A stretch of DNA of 64,000 nt from NCBI GenBank assembly GCA_965220315.1, contig CBDCPP010000001.1, positions 558,001-622,000 on the forward strand, read 5' to 3'. Within the stretch, counting starts at the first letter, position 1. Each line of letters begins with the position of its first letter. Below, in pieces: positions 57,863 to 64,000 of this stretch. This stretch comes from JAPOXK01 sp965220315. GTDB lineage: Bacteria; Chloroflexota; Dehalococcoidia; Bin125. A program made the position numbers and the translations under genes. The notes under the pieces are model-generated. The model saw nothing but the letters and a program-made list of their open reading frames with translations, made no database searches and had not been told where the DNA came from.

Positions 57863-59002
57863 TCACGCGCGGCCGTTCACTGTTTCGCGCACGCTAGAGC
57901 GAACCTTGCTGCTTACCGCGACAGCGGGCGGCTGGGCCTGAGTAGAAGCGTCCGCAGGGCGCTCCGTAGTAGTTGCGTCGCTGCTTTCTTGTGAGGCAGC
58001 GGGGGCGAGGCCGACCGCCTCTCGGATCTGGCCCTCGATCCTCCGCGCCAATTCCGTGTGCTCTATGAGGAAGCGCTTCGCGTTCTCCCGTCCTTGACCT
58101 AGACGAGTCTCACCGTAAGTGAAGAAGGCACCGGCCTTCTTCACGACACCATGCTCGACTCCGAGGTGCAGAAGGTCGCCCTCCATGCTGATTCCGCGTG
58201 TCGGCCCAGTGAACATAATGTCAAACTCCGCAGTGCGGAAGGGGGCAGCGACCTTGTTCTTTACGACTTTGGCACGGACGCGACCGCCCACTATTTCTTG
58301 GCCGACCTTGAGCTGTTCCGTGCGTCGCAAGTCGATCCGGACGGAAGAGTAGAACTTGAGGGCGCGGCCGCCAGGTGTTACTTCTGGGTTGCCGAAGACG
58401 ACTCCGACCTTTTCGCGTAGTTGATTGATGAAGATCAAGGCGGTGCGTGATTTTGAGATCGGGTCGGTGAGCTTGCGCATTGCTTGCGACATCAGCCGCG
58501 CTTGCAACGCCATGTGGCTGTCGCCCATCTCACCCTCGATCTCTGCTTTCGGCACCAAGGCCGCGACGCTATCCACGACAAGAACATCGATCGCATTACT
58601 GCGCACCAAGGTTTGCGTGATTTCGAGCGCTTGTTCGCCGGTGTCTGGCTGGGAGATCAAAAGGTCGTCGATGTTGATGCCGATGGCCGCTGCAAATGCT
58701 GGGTCCAGTGCATGTTCCACATCGATGTAGGCCGCTTGTCCGCCGCGCTGTTGTGCCTGAGCGATGATGTGCTGCGCTAGCGTTGACTTGCCGGTGCTTT
58801 CTGGACCGAAGATCTCGGTGACGCGGCCACGGGGAATGCCGCCGACCCCTAGGGCGATGTCCAGCGCCAGTGAGCCCGTGGGGATTACTTGAACATGGAG
58901 GCGGCGACTGGCTTCGCCCAGTCGCATTACGGTGCCCTGTCCGTACTGTTTTTCGATATCCTCTAGCACGGCCGAGAGTGCCGTAGCGTTCTTGTCCCTC
59001 AT
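57863..59002 (-). CDS. recA: Recombinase A
   Basis: A 379-residue protein. Walker A is GPESTGKST at 66-74. The DNA-binding loop region and the MAW-type motif VVFGNPEVTPGGRALKF follow, and the C-terminus ends in an Ala/Ser/Thr tail. The ATG at 59002 has GGAGGGG about nine bases upstream; a TTG at 59020 overlaps it. recX follows directly. A GAAC-N4-GTTC site lies 46 bases upstream. Confidence 0.97.
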   Translation of the reverse strand: MRDKNATALSAVLEDIEKQYGQGTVMRLGEASRRLHVQVIPTGSLALDIALGVGGIPRGRVTEIFGPESTGKSTLAQHIIAQAQQRGGQAAYIDVEHALDPAFAAAIGINIDDLLISQPDTGEQALEITQTLVRSNAIDVLVVDSVAALVPKAEIEGEMGDSHMALQARLMSQAMRKLTDPISKSRTALIFINQLREKVGVVFGNPEVTPGGRALKFYSSVRIDLRRTEQLKVGQEIVGGRVRAKVVKNKVAAPFRTAEFDIMFTGPTRGISMEGDLLHLGVEHGVVKKAGAFFTYGETRLGQGRENAKRFLIEHTELARRIEGQIREAVGLAPAASQESSDATTTERPADASTQAQPPAVAVSSKVRSSVRETVNGRA

Positions 59003-59047
59003 CGCAAATGTCCCCTCCAACCTGCGGCCGTGCTCATGGTTTAGTTA

Positions 59048-59059
59048 GAACACCCGTTC
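59048..59059. promoter_or_regulatory. recA: Candidate SOS (LexA/DinR-type) box before recA
   Basis: GAACACCCGTTC is the GAAC-N4-GTTC core used by Bacillus-type LexA, in the recA leader. An adjacent palindrome GTTCGATATTGAAC lies at 59056-59069. A lexA gene is not in the window. Confidence 0.55.
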
Positions 59060-59272
59060 GATATTGAACGGTGTCATATCGCTCCATTGGGTGCAAGCCC
59101 TTCGAACGCCGCCGCGCTAGAGGGTGGATCGACTTAACGTAACGATTGTCTTTCACGCCGCGCTCTGAGGGGGCTATCCAGCGTTGGAAAAGCGTTCTCT
59201 CTTGGCACCCGTGCCCCGAGTTCCAGCGCTAGGCGGCAGACAAAGGCGGCGTTTCCAAAGCTTTTGGCAAGC

Positions 59273-59536
59273 CTAGATGGCCTGACTGAGGAGTTCGCGG
59301 ATGATGATGAGGGCGAAGATCGCCACCATAGGGGAGAGGTCGATCTGGCCGACCAACGCGAAACGTCGGATAGGGGCGAGTAGCGGCTCAGTCACATCGA
59401 ACAGGAAGCGTATGAGGGGGTTGGACAGATCCAACGGCCGCTGTGTGAAGAGAGGGATCCAAGAGACGATGATCCGCGCGAAAATGATGAGACTGTAGAT
59501 CTCGATGATGCGGAGGGTGATATCGAGGCCACTCAC
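59273..59536 (-). CDS. yggT: YggT family membrane protein
   Basis: An 87-residue protein with two helices (about 8-28 and 66-85). The segment SWIPLFTQRPLDLSNPLIRFLFDVTEPLLAPIRRF is typical of YggT/YlmG. It starts at a GTG that overlaps the proC stop (GTGA). It is linked to osmotic or cell-division functions in other bacteria. Confidence 0.93.
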   Translation of the reverse strand: MSGLDITLRIIEIYSLIIFARIIVSWIPLFTQRPLDLSNPLIRFLFDVTEPLLAPIRRFALVGQIDLSPMVAIFALIIIRELLSQAI

Positions 59537-60372
59537 GCCTTTTGTCCAAGTTCCAGGGTCCGCTCATAGGCTGCAACGATCGCTTCGATGATCCCTGCCC
59601 GCACACCTCGCTGCTCCATGGCCCGGAGTCCCTCGGCAGTGGTTCCGCCGGGGGAAGTGACCTGGTCGCGTAAGACAGCCGTGTGTAGCTTCGACTGCTG
59701 GGCGAAGGCTGCGGAACCCAGGGCCGTTTGATAGACCATCTCGGCCGCGAGTTCGCGCCGCATACCGATCTGGACGGCACCGTCGATCATGGCCTCGAGG
59801 ATGAGGAAGAAGAAGCCGGGCCCCGAGCCGCTCACGGCCGTCGCCATATCAATGTACCGCTCGTCTGGTACGTAAAGCTCGATGCCCAGCGTCTGGAGGA
59901 TGTGGCGGACAGTGGCGCGCTGTTCGTCGTTGACCTCGGGAGTCGCGGTCCAGACGGCCATCCCTTTTCCGATCTGGGCAGGGGTGTTGGGCATGACACG
60001 GACCAAGGCACGGTGACCCAATTGGTTTCGGAGCGTGCCGATGCTGACGCCTGCCATGATGGAGAGTACCAATTGCTCTGGCAGAATTTGGCCTTGCAGC
60101 GAGTTGCCAATAATTTGGAAGTCTTGCGGCTTGATTGCCAGCACCACTACGAGAGCTGCTTGGGATGCTTCAGCGTGCTCGCCGGTGACGCTGACACCGA
60201 GATCGCGTGCCAGAGAGGAGCGCCGCTTGGAATCGATCTCGCAGATGGTGATGGCAGAGGCAGGCGCTGTGCCGGTCGAGATGAGCGAACGCCCGATCGC
60301 TTCGCCCATGACGCCGCCGCCGATTATGCAGTAGCCCTTGTCGGCCACCCCTCCGCCTTGTCTAGCGCTCAT
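59533..60372 (-). CDS. proC: Pyrroline-5-carboxylate reductase
   Basis: A 279-residue Rossmann enzyme for the last step of proline synthesis. IIGGGVMGEAIGRSLI is the nucleotide motif, VVVLAIKPQDF and VRVMPNTPAQIGKGM follow, and TAVSGSGPGFFFL and RDQVTSPGGTTAEGL form the substrate pocket. The start overlaps yggS by 11 bases; a GTG at 60348 is an alternative. Confidence 0.94.
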   Translation of the reverse strand: MSARQGGGVADKGYCIIGGGVMGEAIGRSLISTGTAPASAITICEIDSKRRSSLARDLGVSVTGEHAEASQAALVVVLAIKPQDFQIIGNSLQGQILPEQLVLSIMAGVSIGTLRNQLGHRALVRVMPNTPAQIGKGMAVWTATPEVNDEQRATVRHILQTLGIELYVPDERYIDMATAVSGSGPGFFFLILEAMIDGAVQIGMRRELAAEMVYQTALGSAAFAQQSKLHTAVLRDQVTSPGGTTAEGLRAMEQRGVRAGIIEAIVAAYERTLELGQKA

Positions 60373-61066
60373 TGAAGATAGCGCGGCCGATGCGGACTAG
60401 CGTGGCGCCCTCCTCAATGGCGATGGCGTAATCGTTAGTCATCCCCATCGAGAGTTCACTGAGGCCGTGCGCATCGCGGAGTGCGCGCAGCTTACGGAAG
60501 ACGGGCCGGATCTCCTCGGGCTCTGGAGTGAGGGGAGCGATCGTCATGAGGCCTTCCACACAAAGTTGAGACATGCCCCGGATCGCTTCTAGCGCGGCGG
60601 GCAATTCGTGAGGGCCGAAGCCCGTCTTGCTCGCTTCACCGGCAACGTTGACCTCTAAGAGGATCGCCCGGGGTCTATCGAGTTGATAATCTAACGCGGC
60701 CGCGACGCGAACCGAATCCACACCTTCGATCATATCAAAGACGGTTGCAGCTTTTGCTTTATTGCGCTGCAAATGGCCGATTAGGTGCCATTCGATTCTG
60801 GGATCTTGGAGCGTGTCGATCTTGGCTCGCGCTTCTTGGACGCGGTTCTCACCGAAGGTCCGCTGACCGGCCGCGATCGCCGCATGTACGGCTGTGATGG
60901 GCATTCCCTTGCTCACGGCGACGAGACGCACGCTGGCCGGGTCCCGGTCGGCGTGTTCGGCTGCTCGTGCGATCGCCTCACGTACCTGCCGGAGGTTCGC
61001 ATTGACATGGCGCCAGGTGGTCGCGATCTCCTGGGCGACGGAATAGCTGAGCGCTGCCTCGCTCAT
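60362..61066 (-). CDS. yggS: YggS/PLPBP-type PLP-binding protein
   Basis: A 234-residue single-domain PLP protein of the alanine-racemase N-terminal fold. PLP-binding Lys is K53 in VAVSKGMP. FGENRVQEARAK, WHLIGHLQRNKAKA and SMGMTNDYAIAIEEGATLVRIGRAIF are diagnostic. It keeps PLP homeostasis. I chose the ATG at 61066, with AGAGAAG upstream; ATG 61096 is an alternative. It forms an operon with proC and yggT. Confidence 0.93.
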   Translation of the reverse strand: MSEAALSYSVAQEIATTWRHVNANLRQVREAIARAAEHADRDPASVRLVAVSKGMPITAVHAAIAAGQRTFGENRVQEARAKIDTLQDPRIEWHLIGHLQRNKAKAATVFDMIEGVDSVRVAAALDYQLDRPRAILLEVNVAGEASKTGFGPHELPAALEAIRGMSQLCVEGLMTIAPLTPEPEEIRPVFRKLRALRDAHGLSELSMGMTNDYAIAIEEGATLVRIGRAIFNER

Positions 61067-61138
61067 TGCATCTTCTCTCGTCGTATCGGCAGTCATCGTT
61101 TCAGCAGGATAAGCCCATGGGTCTGATCCGGTCGGCGG

Positions 61139-61174
61139 TGAAAAGAAAAAGCAGCCCCTCCTCGGAGGGGCTGC
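61139..61174 (-). terminator. Rho-independent terminator of the H1-like gene
   Basis: GCAGCCCCTC and GAGGGGCTGC form a 10-bp stem with a 4-base loop, and on the minus strand a TTTTTCTTTT tract follows directly. It lies 27 bases after the stop of the histone-like gene, on the same strand. Confidence 0.9.
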
Positions 61175-61200
61175 GAATATCGCTGGCGGAGTTGCCGGCG

Positions 61201-61920
61201 TTAGGGGATGCTCCGAGGCGGTGAGATCGATATCGACCCCAGCGGGGAACTCGGCGACATGCCAGACGGTCGTGGAGCGAGCGGCGCGGGTGGGCGGGGC
61301 GCCGGCATTGGCGACGAAGCTGGAGCGCTGCTTGCTTTCTTCCTCGCGGGCTGCCGCTTAGGCGTTTTCTTTGCGGTCGACTTGCGGGATGGATGGCGCT
61401 TCGTGGCCTTGCGCGCAGTCGACTTACGTGCTTTTTTTGCAGGCGCCTTCGGGGCGGTCTTCTTAGCTGCGCTCTTGCGCGTGGTCTTCTTGGCTGCGCT
61501 CTTGCGCGTGGTCTTCTTGGCCGCGCTCTTCGGGGCGGTCTTCTTGGCTGCGCTCTTGCGCGTGGTCTTCTTGGCTGCGCTCTTCGGGGCGGTCTTCTTA
61601 GCTGCGCTCTTGCGCGTGGTCTTCTTGGCCGCGCTCTTCGGGGCGGTCTTCTTAGCTGCGCTCTTGCGCGTGGTCTTCTTGGCCGCGCTCTTCGGGGCGG
61701 TCTTCTTGGCTGCGCTCTTGCGCGTGGTCTTCTTGGCCGCGCTCTTCGGGGCGGTCTTCTTGGCTGCGCTCTTGCGCGTGGTCTTCTTGGCCGCGCTCTT
61801 CGGGGCGGTCTTCTTGGCTGCGCTCTTGCGCGTGGTCTTCTTGGCCGCGCTCTTCGGGGCGGTCTTCTTGGCTGCGCTCTTGCGCGTGGTCTTCTTGGCC
61901 GCACCTTTGCGAGCTGGCAT
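61201..61920 (-). CDS. Histone-H1-like Lys/Ala-rich repeat protein
   Basis: A 239-residue basic protein. The N-terminal 160 residues are nine-residue units alternating SAAKKTTRK and SAAKKTAPK, then KAPAKKARKSTARKATKR and a Pro/Ser-rich tail. Bacterial H1-like proteins (AlgP, HctB, Hc1-like) bind DNA through such lysine repeats and affect chromosome compaction or transcription. The start is ATG at 61920, with GGAGAGCCT upstream. Repeat number is likely variable between strains. Confidence 0.9.
   Translation of the reverse strand: MPARKGAAKKTTRKSAAKKTAPKSAAKKTTRKSAAKKTAPKSAAKKTTRKSAAKKTAPKSAAKKTTRKSAAKKTAPKSAAKKTTRKSAAKKTAPKSAAKKTTRKSAAKKTAPKSAAKKTTRKSAAKKTAPKSAAKKTTRKSAAKKTTRKSAAKKTAPKAPAKKARKSTARKATKRHPSRKSTAKKTPKRQPARKKASSAPASSPMPAPRPPAPLAPRPSGMSPSSPLGSISISPPRSIP
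61509..61898 (-). repeat. Tandem 54-bp coding repeats, about seven copies
   Basis: The CGGGGCGG element recurs every 54 bases at 61531, 61585, 61639, 61693, 61747, 61801 and 61855. Each 54-bp unit encodes two nine-residue motifs. Copies differ only at a few silent positions, so slippage or recombination could change the number. Confidence 0.9.
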
Positions 61921-62423
61921 AGGCTCTCCTCCCTGCTGACACCCGCGCCGATCGCGACTGTCTCTTTGAATGCATCAATTACATCGTGATTCTTTGAACC
62001 AGACAAGTGATGCACGACGAAAGGTCGCGGGTGATCACGGTTAACCGTGCCTGCACGCTCAGTGGATCGGCACTCCACGCGTGTTTGGGTTTGCGTTGTC
62101 TGAGCGGCCTCTTTGTGTGGTTGCGTGGTGCACCATTCCCAAGCGGTTGTGTTGGAAAAGTGAGGTGCGGTTTTGAGTAGCGCTAGTCATCGTCGGTGCA
62201 GACAAGTTCAGTAAGGACCCGCGATATGCCATGAAGCCTTGGATCGAATCGGCAAATACGACAAGTCGTCGTCGTGGGCGACCCCATCTACGGGCACATT
62301 CTCGGCGACGGCTGGAGCATGTCCTTTCAGCTCCTTTCCTGCGTACCCTGAACATCGCGTTGGAGATAGCGCCGCACCAGCATCGGTAACCTGTTCCCAG
62401 GGAGTGACACAATGCGAGGGCAG
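61921..62423. other. Intergenic region of about 500 bases
   Basis: Between the H1-like gene and nrdR on the minus strand. No gene-like frame and no RNA that I recognise (no tmRNA, RNase P or SRP signature). The promoter of the H1-like gene is expected in the first 200 bases. Confidence 0.5.
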
Positions 62424-62987
62424 CTACGCGGTCCCCTGGTCACGCCTACGACTCCCCTGGGCCGAAGACTTGGCGACGAGCGTATCGAGACCGGGTAGCG
62501 GCGGCTGGTCCCACTCTTCTGCTGCGGCGGCGGGGGAGCGGGCGACCTGTTCTACTGCGGCGAGTTCCCGTCGGATTTCATCGAGATTCGTGGGACGACG
62601 GAAGACGGCGGCGAAGCGGAACCCCGCAACTGGATCGATGGAGATAAGGCGCTCTACGACCCAGTCACCCAGCTGCCAACTCTCAACTTCTGCGACCTCA
62701 CTCTGTCGCACTCGTCGTTCGATCATCGCCACGATCTCATCGAGTGCGATCTGCGGCACCGCGCGTTTGGCACAAGCAAAGCCGAGGCCCAGCCGCAACT
62801 TTTTGCGTTGAAACAACTCGCGCCGGCCGTCCCGCTTCACAACCATTGGCTCAACTTCGGCGAGCTTTTCGTATGTGGTGAAGCGGCGAGTGCACCGTTC
62901 GCAGGAACGCCGTCGGCGAATCTCGGCGTTGGCGGGACGTGAGTCGATGACGCGTGTTTCACTCGACTGGCAGTACGGGCACCGCAT
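62424..62987 (-). CDS. nrdR: NrdR transcriptional repressor
   Basis: A 187-residue repressor of ribonucleotide reductase genes. The zinc ribbon has C3, C6, C29 and C32 (MRCPYC and CERC), followed by RRFTTYEKLAEVEP. An ATP-cone domain follows (about 46-145), with VVKRDGRRELFQRKKL. The last 45 residues are a non-conserved extension. I chose the ATG at 62987 because it begins the zinc ribbon. It senses dATP/ATP and probably represses nrdJ. Confidence 0.95.
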   Translation of the reverse strand: MRCPYCQSSETRVIDSRPANAEIRRRRSCERCTRRFTTYEKLAEVEPMVVKRDGRRELFQRKKLRLGLGFACAKRAVPQIALDEIVAMIERRVRQSEVAEVESWQLGDWVVERLISIDPVAGFRFAAVFRRPTNLDEIRRELAAVEQVARSPAAAAEEWDQPPLPGLDTLVAKSSAQGSRRRDQGTA

Positions 62988-63073
62988 CCATTCATGGTAG
63001 TGGTGTGCCGCAACGCTTGGCGGCGCGCAGTCGTTAACCCTTACGAGCAAGGCGCTGGGGGTGGGCTGACGGG

Positions 63074-63622
63074 GTGACACACCGCCGCTGCATGCGAGGA
63101 GAGGAGTGCGGCGAGACGTGCTGCTGCTCTGGTCCCACCCGTCTGCCCCGCCAGACGAGGGCTGCATTGCCGCTTAGCGCCAGCTGTAGCAGCGTGATGC
63201 AGTTGCCAAACCAGACAGTGAGCTGGTTGAGCGGGATGCGCCCTTCGCCCGGCTTCTCTCCAAGCGTCGCGAGACGCTGTTCGATCCTCGGATCTCTTCT
63301 CAGGGCGGACTGGCTGGGTGGCGATGAGTGGGAATTGGTTCTCTTCACTGATTCTGCTGGTACCACCGTTGGTTATCCTGTGTACAGACTTCTGAAGCAC
63401 GAGTACTATCAGAACCGGCAGGCAGTTTCTCTTCGCCAGTTCTTCATTGACCGTCCTTTCAGAGGGCGAGGTCTGGGCCACGCGGCTTATTTGCAGCTTG
63501 AAAACGAGCGATTCGGGAATCGGGAAGTATCTCTGAATGTCTTGGCGACGAATCCAGGCGGCAGGCGCTTTTGGGAGAAAATGGGATTCAGTGAGTACTA
63601 CGTTTCAATGAAGAAGGGGTGA
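63074..63622 (+). CDS. GNAT-family acetyltransferase (uncertain or truncated N-terminus)
   Basis: The C-terminal 100 residues form a GNAT core: WELVLFTDSAGTTVGYPVYRLL, then FFIDRPFRGRGLGHAAYLQL with the acetyl-CoA motif (RGRGLG), then LNVLATNPGGRRFWEKMGF. The first 80 residues look unlike a protein (Cys/Ser/Arg-rich), so the real start may be the ATG at 63236, or the N-terminus may be lost. Substrate unknown. Confidence 0.6.
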   Translation: MTHRRCMRGEECGETCCCSGPTRLPRQTRAALPLSASCSSVMQLPNQTVSWLSGMRPSPGFSPSVARRCSILGSLLRADWLGGDEWELVLFTDSAGTTVGYPVYRLLKHEYYQNRQAVSLRQFFIDRPFRGRGLGHAAYLQLENERFGNREVSLNVLATNPGGRRFWEKMGFSEYYVSMKKG

Positions 63623-63892
63623 CAGAGCGATTCACCGATGAGCGGCCCCTCTCTGACGCTCACCTCTGCTTCACCGGTCCATCTTGCACTGTACATTACA
63701 TCCGGTCAGCCTCAAGAGGCTATGTTGCTGAGGACAGGGGGCTACACGAAGTGCTGTCCGTGAAACGAACTAGAACAAGTGGGCAATCCTGACAAGACAC
63801 GGCTCCGCCCGTCATGCCGTATCACAGCCGCTCCACCAAACTGGACACATGATGAAGGATGAACCCGGACAAACGGCAGAAGGAGGATTTTG

Positions 63893-64000
63893 ATGACCGT
63901 TATCGATGACCTGCTCGGGAACAACACTCGCTATGCGGAGAGATTCGACAAGGGCGACTTGCCCCTGCCTCCGGGGCTCCGCCTAGCGGTCGTGGCGTGC
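63893..64000 (+). CDS. Beta-carbonic anhydrase (N-terminus only)
   Basis: An ATG at 63893 with AAGGAGGA upstream starts a frame that runs to the window edge (36 codons). The text ends LRLAVVAC, where beta-class carbonic anhydrases continue with MDARLDP, so C36 would be the first zinc ligand. It hydrates CO2. The rest lies outside the window. Confidence 0.75.
   Translation, partial: MTVIDDLLGNNTRYAERFDKGDLPLPPGLRLAVVAC

Noticed and set aside
61509..61898. The direct repeats as a possible CRISPR array.
   Set aside because: Repeats are head-to-tail with no spacers and encode a Lys/Ala protein.
61101..62078. A 325-residue Arg/Pro-rich frame in the H1-like region.
   Set aside because: It is an alternate frame of the 54-bp repeats, so its regularity is inherited from the real gene.
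62988..63010. CCACTACCA before nrdR as an autoregulatory NrdR box.
   Set aside because: It shares one arm with the nrdJ site but has no matching second arm.

Overview
This is a 64 kb GC-rich bacterial chromosome segment with frequent GTG and TTG starts and many short overlapping operons. I see no plasmid, phage, IS or CRISPR signature. The gene content fits a Chloroflexota-like lineage (Dehalococcoidia/SAR202-like). Supporting features are F420 biosynthesis (cofD, cofC), several luciferase-like F420/FMN oxidoreductases, many CaiB-type CoA-transferases, an adenosylcobalamin ribonucleotide reductase, a UGSC-family selenoprotein, RNase Y and a Bacillus-type SOS box at recA. The taxonomic call is inference; no rRNA or marker gene in the window settles it.

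Layout. 0-11 kb: a MacB/FtsX-type ABC exporter (permease cut by the left edge), two DUF3105-type proteins, a FabI-like reductase, a Tat/lipoprotein solute-binding protein, an M20 peptidase and a sirtuin. 11-18 kb: a LysM/M23 endopeptidase, an orphan zinc-type binding lipoprotein behind an AT-rich palindrome, a MetE-like protein, and nrdJ with a candidate NrdR box and a leader hairpin. 18-30 kb: an RDD membrane protein, cofD-cofC, an AI-2E family exporter, and a minus-strand operon with a thioredoxin-domain protein, a UGSC selenoprotein (Sec encoded by an in-frame TGA) and a methyltransferase. These are followed by an LLM oxidoreductase, an FmdB-type zinc ribbon, a divergent dihydropteroate synthase, a two-lobed AsnC/siroheme-decarboxylase-like protein, a VOC protein and a CcdA whose transmembrane order is circularly permuted.

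30-50 kb is a catabolic/accessory stretch: EamA transporter, amidohydrolase, class III aminotransferase, aldo/keto reductase, double carboxymuconolactone decarboxylase domain protein, phosphotriesterase-family lactonase, two CaiB/BaiF CoA-transferases, a 2-oxoacid dehydrogenase operon (E1 alpha, E1 beta, E2) with a rhodanese, tandem LLM paralogs, an alpha/beta hydrolase and an amidase with a small GatC-like partner. 50-53 kb holds tRNA-Asp, small hypothetical genes and a decayed duplicate of one of them. 53-61 kb is a core housekeeping block on the minus strand: recA-recX, rny-ymdB-PHP-fabZ and yggS-proC-yggT. 61-64 kb has a histone-H1-like Lys/Ala repeat protein with a clear terminator, nrdR, a GNAT acetyltransferase and the start of a beta-carbonic anhydrase cut by the right edge.

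Genes that plausibly work together: nrdR with nrdJ (repressor and target); cofD/cofC with the three LLM proteins (cofactor and users); the thioredoxin-UGSC-methyltransferase operon (unknown redox role); recA/recX (SOS); E1/E2 with the rhodanese. The most notable observations are the recoded UGA with a SECIS-like hairpin, the permuted CcdA, the methyltransferase lacking a normal start codon, and the NrdR-box-like palindrome in front of nrdJ.
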